Source: Gammaproteobacteria bacterium
GTDB lineage: Bacteria; Pseudomonadota; Gammaproteobacteria; Steroidobacterales; Steroidobacteraceae
NCBI GenBank assembly: GCA_027459765.1
Contig: DAIDHD010000077.1
Span: 1 to 64,000 of the forward strand
Direction: 5' to 3'
Length of the DNA stretch: 64,000 nucleotides
How positions within the stretch are numbered: position 1 is the first letter of the stretch; each line of letters begins with the position of its first letter. Position numbers and translations under genes: made by a program. The notes under the pieces were generated by a model. It made no database searches. It was not told the DNA's origin and saw nothing but the letters and a program-made list of their open reading frames with translations. Shown one piece after another: positions 38,437 through 47,609 of the stretch.

Positions 38437-39084
38437 ATGTACAAATACGAAGAGCCATCGTTGTTCTCCGGCAAGCGAGGCATCGCCTTCATTGCCGTCA
38501 TCCTCATCCACGTGCTCGTCGGCTACGGGTTCTACTCTGGTCTGGCACAGCGCATCAAATCGGCGATCATCCCGCCGGTCGAGGTGTCGCAGATCGACAA
38601 GCCTAAGGAAGTCGACAAGCCGCCGCCGCCGCCGCCGAAGCTCGAAGAGATCAAGCCGTACGTGCCGCCGCCGGAGTTCGTCGACATCCAGCAGGCGCCT
38701 CCCGAGAACACCACGGCGATCACGACGGTGACGCAGACGTTGGCTCCGGCCCCCGTGGCGGCGCCGCCGCCGCCGCCGCCGGCACCCAAGAAGGTGACCA
38801 ACGTCGCCATGGACCCGCGCCACCCGCTGAAGATCGGTGAGGACTTCTATCCGGACGCCTCCAAGCGCGCCGGTGAGGAGGGCCGCTGCATCGTGCAGAT
38901 GACGGTCGCGGCGGACGGCAAGATCACCAACGAGTCGATCCAGCAGTCCTCGGGATTTCCTCGGCTCGACGAGGCGTGTCTGAAGGGTGTGCACGGGCAG
39001 CGCATGATGCCCGCCACCGAGGACGGCAAGCCCGTGTCGAAGACCGTGTCGATTCCGATCGTCTGGAAACTGACCGGCAGATGA
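38437..39084 (+). CDS. tonB: TonB family energy transducer
   Basis: A 215-residue TonB. An N-terminal membrane helix (IAFIAVILIHVLVGYGFYSG, with the typical His, H25) is followed by a proline-rich periplasmic spacer (KPPPPPPKLEEIKPYVPPPE, then APVAAPPPPPPAPKK) and a C-terminal TonB domain (FYPDASKRAGEEGRCIVQM to SIPIVWKLTG). TonB carries the proton-motive force from ExbB-ExbD to outer-membrane receptors. The gene begins the tonB-exbB-exbD1-exbD2 cluster. The ribosome-binding site is weak. Confidence 0.92.
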   Translation: MYKYEEPSLFSGKRGIAFIAVILIHVLVGYGFYSGLAQRIKSAIIPPVEVSQIDKPKEVDKPPPPPPKLEEIKPYVPPPEFVDIQQAPPENTTAITTVTQTLAPAPVAAPPPPPPAPKKVTNVAMDPRHPLKIGEDFYPDASKRAGEEGRCIVQMTVAADGKITNESIQQSSGFPRLDEACLKGVHGQRMMPATEDGKPVSKTVSIPIVWKLTGR

Positions 39085-39203
39085 GGGCCGCCGTCGGCAA
39101 CGGCGGCGTAACGAGGCGCGGGCGCCGACCCTCCGGTCGGCGCGCGCTCCACGACTGAATAAACCATCGAATAATCCGTTTCACCAGTAGAGGAAGTCGG
39201 TCC

Positions 39204-39947
39204 ATGCAAGAGACAGTCGTTGAAAACCCGTATGGCATCCAGGCGCTGATCGCGCAGGGCGACCTCGTCGCGCGCTCTACGCTGGTCATCCTGATCGTGA
39301 TGTCCCTGATGACGTGGTTCATCATGATCACGAAGTTCTTCGACCAGCGCCGCATGCGCCAACAGGCCATCGAGGCCGAAAAGGAATTCTGGAACTCCTC
39401 GAGCCTCACCGACGCGATCGCCAAGCTGAAGGGCAACGCGAATCCGTTCCGCGCGCTCGCCGAGACCGGCAAGCAGGCCTACGAGTACCACGAGACCAAC
39501 AAGACCCGCCTGTCGAGCGCCATCGGCACCAGCGATTGGATCACCGAGTCGCTGCAGCGCACCGCTGACCGCGTCGTGAGCCGCATGCAGTCGGGCCTGC
39601 CGGTCCTCGCGTCGGTCGGCTCCACCGCGCCTTTCATCGGTCTGTTCGGCACGGTGTGGGGCATCTACCACGCGCTGATCGCGATCAGCCTGGCGGGTCA
39701 GGCGTCGATCGACAAGGTGGCCGGCCCCGTCGGCGAGGCGCTGATCATGACCGCCATCGGTCTGTTCGTCGCGGTGCCCGCGGTGCTCGGTTACAACATC
39801 CTGCTCCGCCGCAACAAGGGCGTTCAGGAGTACGTCAGCCACTTCACCCACGAGTTGCACGCCTACCTGATCTCCGGCGCCAAGATGGGCCTCGGGATGA
39901 GCGCGACGCCGCCTGCGTCGTCGAAGCCCGCCGCGGCGGCGCGCTGA
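39204..39947 (+). CDS. exbB: ExbB/TolQ-type proton channel protein
   Basis: A 247-residue MotA/TolQ/ExbB family protein. It has three membrane helices: one near residues 22-42 (STLVILIVMSLMTWFIMITK), and two later around VLASVGSTAPFIGLFGTVWG and ALIMTAIGLFVAVPAVLGYN. The segment GSTAPFIGLFGTVWGI is the ExbB signature. With ExbD it forms the pentameric channel that energises TonB. The ATG has AGAGGAAG upstream. Following tonB by 119 bases, it is probably in the same operon. Confidence 0.95.
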   Translation: MQETVVENPYGIQALIAQGDLVARSTLVILIVMSLMTWFIMITKFFDQRRMRQQAIEAEKEFWNSSSLTDAIAKLKGNANPFRALAETGKQAYEYHETNKTRLSSAIGTSDWITESLQRTADRVVSRMQSGLPVLASVGSTAPFIGLFGTVWGIYHALIAISLAGQASIDKVAGPVGEALIMTAIGLFVAVPAVLGYNILLRRNKGVQEYVSHFTHELHAYLISGAKMGLGMSATPPASSKPAAAAR

Positions 39948-39970
39948 TCGGGCGCTAGGAGTCCTTCGTC

Positions 39971-40402
39971 ATGGCGATGAACATCGGCGGCAGCAGCGAC
40001 GAAGCCGAAGCGATGTCCGACATCAACGTCACGCCCCTCGTGGACGTGATGTTGGTGTTGCTCATCATCTTCATCATCACGGTCCCCGTGATCATTCAAC
40101 AGGTGAAGCTCCAGCTGCCAATCGCGACCAACGTGCCGACGCAGACCAAGCCGGAGAACATCACCATCGCGATCGACGCCCAGGGCAACATCTACTGGAA
40201 CACCAAGCGCCTGTCCGGTCAGGACGAGCTGAAGGCCGACCTGCGCACCATCGTGCGCATGGAGCCCCAGCCGGAAGTGCACATCCGCGGTGACTCGCAG
40301 GTGCGCTACCAGTTCGTCGGACAGGTGTTGGTGGCGACCCAGCAGATCGGCATCAAGAAAGTGGCGTTCATCACCGAACCGGATCATCCGGGCGGTGGTT
40401 AA
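39971..40402 (+). CDS. exbD1: Biopolymer transport protein ExbD (first copy)
   Basis: A 143-residue ExbD with one N-terminal membrane helix (NVTPLVDVMLVLLIIFIITV) carrying the conserved membrane aspartate, and a periplasmic domain with the ARIDAQGNIYWN-like and EVHIRGDSQVRYQFVGQVL features. It forms the stator core of the TonB motor. The ATG lies 23 bases after exbB. A second ExbD follows after 12 bases; the pair differ markedly in their periplasmic parts. Confidence 0.94.
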   Translation: MAMNIGGSSDEAEAMSDINVTPLVDVMLVLLIIFIITVPVIIQQVKLQLPIATNVPTQTKPENITIAIDAQGNIYWNTKRLSGQDELKADLRTIVRMEPQPEVHIRGDSQVRYQFVGQVLVATQQIGIKKVAFITEPDHPGGG

Positions 40403-40414
40403 GGAGACTCTCGC

Positions 40415-40834
40415 ATGGCCATGAACGTCGGTGGAGGGGGCGAGGGCAACTCGATGTCCGAGATCAACATGACGCCGTTGATCGACGTCATGCTGGTGCT
40501 CCTCATCATCTTCATCATCACCCTGCCGGTCATGACCCACGCGGTCAAGATCGACAATCCGCAGCCGCCGCCGCCCAATTTCAAGCCGCCACCGCCGCCC
40601 GAGGTCATCAATCTCTCGATCGACTTCGACGGCACGCTGCTCTGGAACGGGTCGCCGGTGGATCGCAAGACGCTGCAGGGCTACATCACCTCGGAGGCGG
40701 GCAAGGACCCGCAGCCCGAAGTGCACATCACGGTCGACAAGTTCGCCAAGTACGAGAAGGTGGCGCAGACGTTGGCCGACCTGCAGAGCCGCGGCCTGAA
40801 GAAGATCGGGTTCGTCAACAACGACCTCTTCTGA
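40415..40834 (+). CDS. exbD2: Biopolymer transport protein ExbD (second copy)
   Basis: A 139-residue ExbD. The membrane helix is EINMTPLIDVMLVLLIIFII with the same aspartate. Unlike ExbD1 its periplasmic stretch has a proline-rich hinge (NPQPPPPNFKPPPPPE) before EVINLSIDFDGTL and PQPEVHITVDKFAKYEKVA. Tandem, unequal ExbD genes behind one ExbB are known from Xanthomonas, where the second copy is dispensable for iron uptake but needed for other functions. The cluster ends here with two strong hairpins. Confidence 0.93.
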   Translation: MAMNVGGGGEGNSMSEINMTPLIDVMLVLLIIFIITLPVMTHAVKIDNPQPPPPNFKPPPPPEVINLSIDFDGTLLWNGSPVDRKTLQGYITSEAGKDPQPEVHITVDKFAKYEKVAQTLADLQSRGLKKIGFVNNDLF

Positions 40835-40841
40835 GGGACCT

Positions 40842-40900
40842 GCGGGTTCTTGGAAGAACCCGCCCGACGCAGACCGGCCGCGGCTCGCCGCGGCCGGTTT
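40842..40900 (+). terminator. Tandem hairpin terminators after exbD2
   Basis: The first hairpin is GCGGGTTCTT (40842-40851) with AAGAACCCGC (40854-40863). The second is ACCGGCCGCGG (40873-40883) with CCGCGGCCGGT (40888-40898) around CTCG, followed by TTT. The second has the form of an intrinsic terminator, and the pair isolates the exb cluster from the TPR gene. Confidence 0.75.
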
Positions 40901-40975
40901 CGCGGTCCCGGCGGGATGCGCCTCGATCGGCGCGCAAGGAACATGTCGAAACGCATCATGTCAACGAGGTACCCC

Positions 40976-42259
40976 ATGACTCATTCGATCCCGAGAGGGG
41001 CGGGCCTTCGCCTGCGGTCGACCGCCGCGTCCTTCGCGCTGGTTCTGCTCGCCGGCGTGTCGCTGGCGCTGGTCTCCGTCGGCGCGCGTGCCGCGGAGAG
41101 CAAGGAGAAGTCGCAGTCGGTGAGCCACATCATCGGCAAGGAAATGGCGGCGGCACAGGAGGCTCTGAAGAAGGGTCAGTGGCAGGACGCGCTGAAGAAC
41201 TGCCAGGCGGCGGAGGCGAAGTCGCCGCTGACGGCCTTCGACAAGAAGAGCATCTACGATTTCGAGGCGTTCGCCTACATCAAGATGCAGAACTACAAGG
41301 CGGCGCTCGAGGCCTACGACAAGGAGATCGCGACCGGCGCGGTCCCGGCGGGCGAGGTCAGCGACCTGAAGCACCGCATGTTCCAGTTGAGCGCCGCCAC
41401 CCAGCAATACGGCAAGGCGATCGAGATCGGCAAGGACCTCGCCGACGCCGGCAGCCTCAAGGTCGACGATTACGGCCTGATCGCCCAGCTCTACTTCCTG
41501 CAGAAGGACTGCAAGAACAGCGGCGCGTGGGCGGACAAGGCCGTAGCGGCCGCACGCAAGGCGGGTGAGGCTCCGAAGGAGAACTGGTACCAGTTCAAGC
41601 TGCAGTGCGCCTCCGACGCGAGCGACAACGCCGGCATGGTGTCGGCGCTGATCGACCTGGTGCGGCTCACCAACAAGACCAATTACTGGAATTCGCTGCT
41701 GCGCCTGGAGCGCCAGGACGAGCGCGACGACCATAACCTGCTGATGATCTACCGCATCATGTACGACACCGGGTCCATGAACGCGGACAGCGACTACATC
41801 GAGATGGCGCAGCTCCTCGGCGATGCGGCGCTGCCGGGCGAGGCCGCCACGGTGCTGGAGAAGGCGTTGGCCGCCGGCGTGGTCAAGGACGAGCACAAGG
41901 AGCGCACCAACCGCCTGCTCGGCGCCTTGAAGACCCGCGCCGACGCCGACAAGAAGGGCCTGCCGCAGTACGACGCCGAAGCGGCGAAGAACGCCCAGGG
42001 CGAGGCCAGCGTCAAGTTGGGCGAGGTGTACTTCGGTGCGGGCGACTACACCAATGCCGCCGCCGCCATCAACCGCGGCCTGCAGAAGGGCCAGGTCAAG
42101 CATCTCGACGAGGCTTACGTGTACCTCGGACGGGCGGACGTCGCGCTCAAGAACGTCGCCGATGCCAAGAAGGCGTTCGGTGGCCTGAAGAGCGTGCCGA
42201 ACATCAGCCCGCGGGTGCTGCGCCTGTGGGAGTTGTATTCGGAGAAGCTCGGTTCCTGA
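40976..42259 (+). CDS. Exported TPR-repeat protein
   Basis: A 427-residue protein with a signal peptide (about residues 1-37, cleavage after ARA in VGARAAES). The mature part consists of repeated helix pairs: an N-terminal TPR-like block (AAAQEALKKGQWQDALKNCQ), a central block around LRLERQDERDDHNLLMIYR, and a C-terminal block (VKLGEVYFGAGDYTNAAAAI, AYVYLGRADVALKNVADAKK). I chose the ATG at 40976 because GAGGT precedes it by 5 bases and it gives a clean signal peptide; an upstream in-frame ATG at 40943 would bury it. The position after tonB-exbBD suggests a periplasmic partner of TonB-dependent uptake; the role is unknown. Confidence 0.8.
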   Translation: MTHSIPRGAGLRLRSTAASFALVLLAGVSLALVSVGARAAESKEKSQSVSHIIGKEMAAAQEALKKGQWQDALKNCQAAEAKSPLTAFDKKSIYDFEAFAYIKMQNYKAALEAYDKEIATGAVPAGEVSDLKHRMFQLSAATQQYGKAIEIGKDLADAGSLKVDDYGLIAQLYFLQKDCKNSGAWADKAVAAARKAGEAPKENWYQFKLQCASDASDNAGMVSALIDLVRLTNKTNYWNSLLRLERQDERDDHNLLMIYRIMYDTGSMNADSDYIEMAQLLGDAALPGEAATVLEKALAAGVVKDEHKERTNRLLGALKTRADADKKGLPQYDAEAAKNAQGEASVKLGEVYFGAGDYTNAAAAINRGLQKGQVKHLDEAYVYLGRADVALKNVADAKKAFGGLKSVPNISPRVLRLWELYSEKLGS

Positions 42260-42271
42260 GGAGCGTACGCC

Positions 42272-42754
42272 ATGACCATCAAAGTCGGTGACCGGTTGCC
42301 GGAAGGCAAGTTCACCCGCATGACTTCCGACGGGCCGCGCAAGCTCGGCACCGACGAGCTTCTCAAGGGCAAGACGGTGGTGCTGTTCTCGGTGCCCGGT
42401 GCGTTCACGCCCACCTGTGACGCCAAGCATCTGCCGGGGTTCATAGAGCTCGCGCACAAGTTCAAGGCCAAGGGCGTGGACACGATCGCCTGCACCGCCG
42501 TGAACGACGTGTTCGTGATGAACGCCTGGGGCAAGACCAGCGGCGCCGGTGACCAGGTGCTGATGCTGGCCGATGGCAACGCCGAGTACGTCAAGGCGCT
42601 GGGCCTGGAGCTCGACGCCACCGGCTTCGGCATGGGTGTGCGCGGACAGCGCTTCGCCGTGGTTGCGAAGGACGGAGTCGTCACGCACCTCTTCATCGAG
42701 GCGCCGGGGGAGTTCAAGGTCTCGTCGGCGGAGCACGTGCTCGCACAACTCTGA
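42272..42754 (+). CDS. Peroxiredoxin, Prx5 type
   Basis: A 160-residue type II (Prx5) peroxiredoxin. The peroxidatic cysteine lies in VPGAFTPTCDAKHLPGF, with the catalytic Thr three residues before it. A second cysteine is in TIACTAVNDVFV, and WGKTSGAGDQVLMLADGN is a Prx5 landmark. It detoxifies peroxides with thioredoxin or glutaredoxin as electron donor. The gene starts 12 bases after the TPR gene, so the two form a unit. Confidence 0.94.
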   Translation: MTIKVGDRLPEGKFTRMTSDGPRKLGTDELLKGKTVVLFSVPGAFTPTCDAKHLPGFIELAHKFKAKGVDTIACTAVNDVFVMNAWGKTSGAGDQVLMLADGNAEYVKALGLELDATGFGMGVRGQRFAVVAKDGVVTHLFIEAPGEFKVSSAEHVLAQL

Positions 42755-42760
42755 CCGCTG

Positions 42761-42816
42761 GCCCGTACGGTAGCCGTTCCGGGATGAACCTGTCGGCTGG
42801 CGACTACCGTGCGGGC
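42761..42816 (+). promoter_or_regulatory. 13-bp inverted repeat enclosing the fusion-gene start codon
   Basis: GCCCGTACGGTAG (42761-42773) pairs with CTACCGTGCGGGC (42804-42816) with one T-G pair and no bulge; the loop is 30 bases. The GTG start codon of the next gene (42809-42811) lies inside the 3' arm, so the folded RNA would hide the start. It could be a translation switch, an operator or a terminator of the peroxiredoxin gene. Confidence 0.55.
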
Positions 42817-45121
42817 GCTTGAGACATCGCCGCCGTCCTTCGCCATCGCGGAGGCCGAGCGGCTGGTACGCGACGCTTACGGGCTCGCGGTCACGGCCGC
42901 GCCGCTCCCCGGCGAGCGCGACAGCAATTTTCGCATCCACTGTGCCGACGGACGGTCGTTCGTGCTCAAGGTCGCCGATCAGGGCCGCGAGCCCGCGGCG
43001 GCCGAGTGCCACGTTCGCGCCTTGCGCCACGTGGAGGCGACGGATCCCGGCTTGCCGGTGCCGAGGGTGGTGCCGACGCTCGGCGGTGACGATCTCGTCG
43101 CGCTGACGCGCGGCGGTGACACGCTCGCGGCGTGTCTGCTGTCCTTCCTGGCGGGCAGGCCGCTGGCCGAGGTATCCCTGGACGCTGGCCTCGCCGGTCA
43201 GGTCGGCCGGCTCCTCGGCCGCTTGGACCGCGCTCTACAGGGCTTTTTTCATCCGGTTCTCGGCCGTACCCTGGCGTGGGACTGCCGGCAACTGCCGGCG
43301 CTGGCCGCGTGGGTGGGCGGCGTCGACGGCGTGTCGCTGCCCGCCGAGCTGCGCCGTGCGGTGGCGATCTACGAGGCTGCAGCGCCCGCGCTGGCGGGTC
43401 TGCGGGCGCAGGCGGTGCACGCCGATGCCCACGCTCACAATCTGCTCGTCGACCCGGCGACTGCGACGCTGTGCGGCCTGGTCGATTTCGGCGACATGAT
43501 CCACGCGCCGTTGATCCTCGAGCCGGGCGTCGCGCTCGCGGAACTTGCCATGCAGGGCGGCACGCAGGCCGAGTCGCTGGCGCAGCTCGTGCACGGCTAC
43601 GCGCTGCAGCGACCATTCGAGGCCGGCGAGGTGGAGTTGCTCTACGTGCTGGCGGTCGCGCGTCACGCGACCACGCTGCTGGTGCATGCCTGGCGCGTGC
43701 GTCACGATCCGGCGGGTGCGCAGGCGCTCGCACCGCTGATCGCACCGGCCACCGAGTCGCTCGCCGAACTGCTCGACGATCGCGAACGCTTCACGCGCCG
43801 CTGGCTCGATGCCGCCGGAGCCGTCAACGCGTCACCCGTGCCCGGCACCGGCGCCGGTTCGGCACCGGTGGACCTGGAGCGCCGCCGGCGGCTGCTCGGC
43901 GCGCACGCCGAGCTCTTCTATCGCGAACCGCTGCACCTGGTGCGCGGACGCGGGGTCTGGCTCTACGACCGGGCCGGACGCGCATATCTCGACGTGTACA
44001 ACAACGTGCCGCACGTCGGGCACTGTCACCCGGCGGTGGTGGAGGCGATTGCCCGCCAGAGCGCCACGCTCGCCACTCACACCCGTTATCTGCACGGGCT
44101 GATCCTCGACTACGCGGAGCGGCTGGTCGGGCGCCTGGGGGCGCTGAACGCCTGCATCTTCGTCAATTCCGGCAGCGAGGCGAACGACGTCGCCTGGCGC
44201 ATGGCGAAGTTCGCCACCGGCCACACGGGTGGCGTCGTCATGGCGCACGCCTACCACGGGATCACCGATGCGGTGGCGGCGCTCACGCCGGCTGGCGGCA
44301 CCCACGAGCCGCACGTGGTCAGCGTGGCCGCGCCGCCGGTCGAGGCGCGCGCCGAGCGCCCGTCCAGCCCGGCGGCGCTGGCCGCCGCCGCGGCAGCCGG
44401 AGCCGGTGCGGTCGCCGAACTCGCGGCGCGCGGCCATCGGCCGGCGGCCTTCTATCTGGATTCGGGCCTGACGAGTTCCGGCATCCACGATCCGCCGCCC
44501 GACTGGCTCGAGGCACTGGTGGCGCCGCTGCGCGCGGCGGGCGCACTGCTGGTCGGCGACGAGGTGCAGTACGGCCTCGGCCGTTCGGGTTCGCACTTCT
44601 GGGGCTTCGAGCGTCGCGGATTCGCGCCGGACATCGTCACCCTCGGCAAGCCGGTGGGCAACGGTTTCCCGCTCGGCGTGGTGATCGCCCGCCGCGAGCT
44701 CGTCGAGGCCTTTCAGGCGCGTTTCGGCCTCTTTTCGACCTTCGGCGGCAATGCGGTCGCGGCGGCGGCGGGCCTCGCCGTGCTCGACGTGATCGAGCGC
44801 GAGGGACTGCAGGGGCGGGCGCTCGACACGGGCGCGTACGCGCGCGCATTGCTCGATGAGGTGGCGGCGCGGCACCCGATGCTCGGACGGGTGCGGGGCG
44901 CGGGCCTGCTCCTCGGTTTGCCGGTGCGGGGCGACACCCTCGATGACGCCAAGCGCCGTGCCCGGCGGCTGGTGGATCGTCTCGCGGCCGAGCACGGCGT
45001 GCTGACCGGCCTCGAGGGGCCGGACGCCTGCGTGCTCAAGCTACGGCCGCCGCTCGTGTTCGAGCGGCAGCACGCCGACCGCCTCGCCGCGGAGATCGAC
45101 GCCGCGGCGCTAGCCGATTAG
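42809..45121 (+). CDS. Fusion of APH-type small-molecule kinase and class-III PLP enzyme
   Basis: A 770-residue two-domain protein. Residues about 1-330 are an aminoglycoside-phosphotransferase-like kinase: the catalytic loop [13 protein letters not shown] (D206, N211) and the metal-binding D226 in LVDFGDM. After a Pro/Ala-rich linker, residues about 355-768 are a class-III aminotransferase fold: [26 protein letters not shown], the PLP aspartate in [17 protein letters not shown], and PLP lysine K614 in [12 protein letters not shown]. In vertebrates, AGXT2L1 and AGXT2L2 are phospho-lyases for phosphoethanolamine and phosphohydroxylysine, and a separate kinase makes the hydroxylysine phosphate. 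A fused kinase plus lyase is thus predicted for an amino alcohol, but the substrate is unknown. Translation starts at GTG; the stop overlaps etfA by 12 bases. Confidence 0.75.
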   Translation: MRALETSPPSFAIAEAERLVRDAYGLAVTAAPLPGERDSNFRIHCADGRSFVLKVADQGREPAAAECHVRALRHVEATDPGLPVPRVVPTLGGDDLVALTRGGDTLAACLLSFLAGRPLAEVSLDAGLAGQVGRLLGRLDRALQGFFHPVLGRTLAWDCRQLPALAAWVGGVDGVSLPAELRRAVAIYEAAAPALAGLRAQAVHADAHAHNLLVDPATATLCGLVDFGDMIHAPLILEPGVALAELAMQGGTQAESLAQLVHGYALQRPFEAGEVELLYVLAVARHATTLLVHAWRVRHDPAGAQALAPLIAPATESLAELLDDRERFTRRWLDAAGAVNASPVPGTGAGSAPVDLERRRRLLGAHAELFYREPLHLVRGRGVWLYDRAGRAYLDVYNNVPHVGHCHPAVVEAIARQSATLATHTRYLHGLILDYAERLVGRLGALNACIFVNSGSEANDVAWRMAKFATGHTGGVVMAHAYHGITDAVAALTPAGGTHEPHVVSVAAPPVEARAERPSSPAALAAAAAAGAGAVAELAARGHRPAAFYLDSGLTSSGIHDPPPDWLEALVAPLRAAGALLVGDEVQYGLGRSGSHFWGFERRGFAPDIVTLGKPVGNGFPLGVVIARRELVEAFQARFGLFSTFGGNAVAAAAGLAVLDVIEREGLQGRALDTGAYARALLDEVAARHPMLGRVRGAGLLLGLPVRGDTLDDAKRRARRLVDRLAAEHGVLTGLEGPDACVLKLRPPLVFERQHADRLAAEIDAAALAD

Positions 45122-46051
45122 CCGGTCGATCTCCGGCACCACCTGGAACAGGTCGCCCACGAGTCCCACGTCGGCCACCTCGAAGATCGGCGCCTCCGGA
45201 TCCTTGTTGATGGCGACGATGGTCTTGGCGTCCTTGATGCCCGTCAGGTGCTGGATGGCACCGGAGATGCCGATGGCGACGTACATGTCCGGCGCGATGA
45301 TCTTGCCGGTCTGGCCGACCTGCATCTCGTTGGCCGCGTAGCCCGCGTCCACCGCGGCGCGCGAGGCGCCGACGGCCGCGCCCATCTTGTCGGCGAGCGC
45401 GAACAGCATCTTGAAGTTATCGGCGCTGCCGAGCGCGCGACCGCCCGAGATCACCCGTGCGGCCGTCTGCAGGTCCGGCCGCTCGGAGGCCGCCGTCTTC
45501 GCGCCCACGTAGCGCGTGTGTGCGGGCAGGGCCACTTGCAGCGTCCGCGACTCGACCGCGGCGCTGCCGCCGGCGGGCGCCGACTCGAAGGAAGCCACGC
45601 GCACCGTGGCCACCACCTTGTGCGCGGGATCGGCCTCGACCGTGATGATGGCGTTGCCGGCGTAGATGGGCCGGCGGAAGCGGTGCGGCGCCTCGACGGC
45701 CATCAGGTCGCTCACCTGCGGCGCACCGAGCAGTGCGGCCACACGCGGCATCAGATCCTTGCCGAAGCTCGTCGAAGGACCGAAGATGTGCGAATGGTCG
45801 GCCGCGAGCGCCGCCACCTGCGGCGCGAGCACGGCGGCGAGCGGGTGGGTGTTTTCCGGCCGGTCGACGCGCAGTACCGACTTCACGCCCGCGATCGCGG
45901 CCGCCTGCGCGGCCACCCCCGCCGTGTCGGCGCCGAACAGCGCCACGCTGATCTCCCCGCCGGCGATGCCCGCCGCGCAGGTCACGCACTTCGCCACCGC
46001 CGGGTTCAACTGCCGCCCGTCGTGCTCGCCTACGATCAGTATCTTGCTCAT
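45110..46051 (-). CDS. etfA: Electron transfer flavoprotein subunit alpha
   Basis: EtfA (313 residues) binds FAD and forms a heterodimer with EtfB that takes electrons from acyl-CoA dehydrogenases. The N-terminal domain begins [15 protein letters not shown]. The C-terminal FAD domain has [43 protein letters not shown], and [20 protein letters not shown]. The ATG overlaps the etfB stop by four bases. Its 3' end overlaps the fusion gene on the other strand by 12 bases. Confidence 0.96.
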   Translation of the reverse strand: MSKILIVGEHDGRQLNPAVAKCVTCAAGIAGGEISVALFGADTAGVAAQAAAIAGVKSVLRVDRPENTHPLAAVLAPQVAALAADHSHIFGPSTSFGKDLMPRVAALLGAPQVSDLMAVEAPHRFRRPIYAGNAIITVEADPAHKVVATVRVASFESAPAGGSAAVESRTLQVALPAHTRYVGAKTAASERPDLQTAARVISGGRALGSADNFKMLFALADKMGAAVGASRAAVDAGYAANEMQVGQTGKIIAPDMYVAIGISGAIQHLTGIKDAKTIVAINKDPEAPIFEVADVGLVGDLFQVVPEIDRLIG

Positions 46052-46800
46052 CGGATCAGCCCCTTCTTCTTGAGCACGTCCACCAGTTCGGCGACGTCCT
46101 TGACCATGATGCCCTTCTGGCGCTGCGCCGGCGGGTCGGTCTTGACCACCTTGAGGCGCTGCTCGGCGGCGACTCCCAGGGAGTCGAGCGCGATCACGTC
46201 GAGCGGCTTCTTCTTCGCCTTCATGATGTCGGGCAGCTTCACGTAGCGCGGCTCGTTGAGCCGCAGGTCCACCGTGATCACGGCCGGAAGGTCGATCTCG
46301 ATGGTCTCCAGTCCGGCGTCCACCTCGCGGGTCACCGCGGCCTTGCCGCCGGCGATCTCCACCTTGGAGGCGTAGGTCGCCTGCGGCCGGTCCCACAGCG
46401 CCGCCAGCATCTGCCCGGTCTGGTTGGCGTCGTCGTCGATCGCCTGCTTGCCGAGGAAGACGATGTCCGGGTTCTCCTTGCGAACCAGCGCGAGGAAGGC
46501 CTGTGCCGCCGTCAACGGCTCGATCGGCGCCGTGGTTTCCACCAGCACGGCGCGGTCGGCGCCCATCGCGAGCGCGGTGCGCAGCTGCTGCTGCGTGTCG
46601 GGAACGCCGATGCTCGCCGCCACCACCTCGACGTTGCCGGTGCGCTCCTTGATGCGCAGCGCCTCCTCCAGCGCGATCTCGTCGAACGGGTTGACGCTCA
46701 TCTTGACGCCGTCGAGCATCACGCCGCTACCGTCCGGCTTGACGCGCACGCGCACGTTGTAATCGACGACGCGCTTCACACACACCATGATCTTCTGCAT
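46048..46800 (-). CDS. etfB: Electron transfer flavoprotein subunit beta
   Basis: EtfB (250 residues) binds AMP and completes the ETF dimer. Landmarks are CVKRVVDYNVRVRVKPDGSG, NPFDEIALEEALRIKE, LGKQAIDDDANQTGQMLAAL and TVDLRLNEPRYVKLPDIMKA. It lies 12 bases after the iclR-type gene and overlaps etfA by ATGA. The trio is one operon. No ETF-ubiquinone oxidoreductase or acyl-CoA dehydrogenase is adjacent. Confidence 0.96.
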   Translation of the reverse strand: MQKIMVCVKRVVDYNVRVRVKPDGSGVMLDGVKMSVNPFDEIALEEALRIKERTGNVEVVAASIGVPDTQQQLRTALAMGADRAVLVETTAPIEPLTAAQAFLALVRKENPDIVFLGKQAIDDDANQTGQMLAALWDRPQATYASKVEIAGGKAAVTREVDAGLETIEIDLPAVITVDLRLNEPRYVKLPDIMKAKKKPLDVIALDSLGVAAEQRLKVVKTDPPAQRQKGIMVKDVAELVDVLKKKGLIR

Positions 46801-46812
46801 CGGAAGGTCCTT

Positions 46813-47601
46813 TCAGGAAATCGCCGCCGGCGCGGGTGCGACGGCGGCCGCCCGCTGCCCGAACGACTCGGCGAGACGCGCGGCGCCGGCGCGCAGGGCC
46901 GGCAGGTAACGCTCCTCGGCGAGGTCGGCGGGCAGGACGGTGGATTCGAACCGCAGGCTCAGGGCCGCGGGGGAGGTCGACTCGAGGGGCACCGGCACCG
47001 CGATCTCGGCCGCCCCGTCGGCGTGCTCGATGAGCGCGTGGCCGCGGGCGCGGATCGCTTCGACCTCGCGCTCGACCAGGTCGCGCGGCGTGGAGCCCGC
47101 GCCCGGCTGGCGCACGAGTCCGGCGAGCAGCTGTGCACGCTCGCCCTCCGCGCAGGCCGCGAGGTGCGCGCGGCCGCTGGCCGTGTCGAGCAGCGGCAGG
47201 CGCATGCCCGCGAAGCGCCGCTGCAGCGCCAGCGGCGACTCCCGGTCGCTGCTCGCGCGCACCATCATGACCGCCCCGCGGCGCGTGGCGAGCGCCACCG
47301 GCCAGAGCACTTCGCGCCCCAATTCGAGCACCAGCGGCTCGGCCGCTTCGCGTACCCAGGCCTCGTCGTCGAAGCCCCGGCTCAAGCCGCGCACGCGGAT
47401 GGTGATGCGGTAGCGCTCGTCCGCGGGATCGCGCGCCACGAAGCCGCCCTCGCACAGGGTCTCCAGGATGCGGTACACGGTCGTGCGCGGCAGGCGGATC
47501 TGCTGGGCGATCTCGGTGACGGTGGCGCCGTCGCGGGTGTTGAGCACGGCGAGCGCATCGAGTCCGCGCACGAGCGCGCGGATGGGACGTGTGGACTCCA
47601 T
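46813..47601 (-). CDS. IclR family transcriptional regulator
   Basis: A 262-residue IclR-type regulator starting at MESTRPIRALVRGL. The winged helix includes ATVTEIAQQIRLPRTTVYRILETLCEGGFV near residues 26-56, and the C-terminal effector domain has DTASGRAHLAACAEGE, RARGHALIEHADGAAEIAVP. A longer in-frame start at 47685 adds 28 residues but would run through the palindrome at the start codon, so I prefer 47601. It is transcribed with etfB-etfA (12 bases apart) and probably regulates that operon; the ligand is unknown. Confidence 0.85.
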   Translation of the reverse strand: MESTRPIRALVRGLDALAVLNTRDGATVTEIAQQIRLPRTTVYRILETLCEGGFVARDPADERYRITIRVRGLSRGFDDEAWVREAAEPLVLELGREVLWPVALATRRGAVMMVRASSDRESPLALQRRFAGMRLPLLDTASGRAHLAACAEGERAQLLAGLVRQPGAGSTPRDLVEREVEAIRARGHALIEHADGAAEIAVPVPLESTSPAALSLRFESTVLPADLAEERYLPALRAGAARLAESFGQRAAAVAPAPAAIS

Positions 47602-47609
47602 GGAGTCCA
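47592..47609. promoter_or_regulatory. Perfect 18-bp palindrome over the iclR-type start codon
   Basis: TGGACTCCATGGAGTCCA is exactly self-complementary. The start codon of the regulator (47599-47601 on the minus strand) is its centre. Several IclR-family regulators bind palindromes with TGGA...TCCA ends, so this is a good candidate for an autorepression site that blocks iclR-etfB-etfA. A plain coding coincidence is unlikely at 18 bases. Confidence 0.65.
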
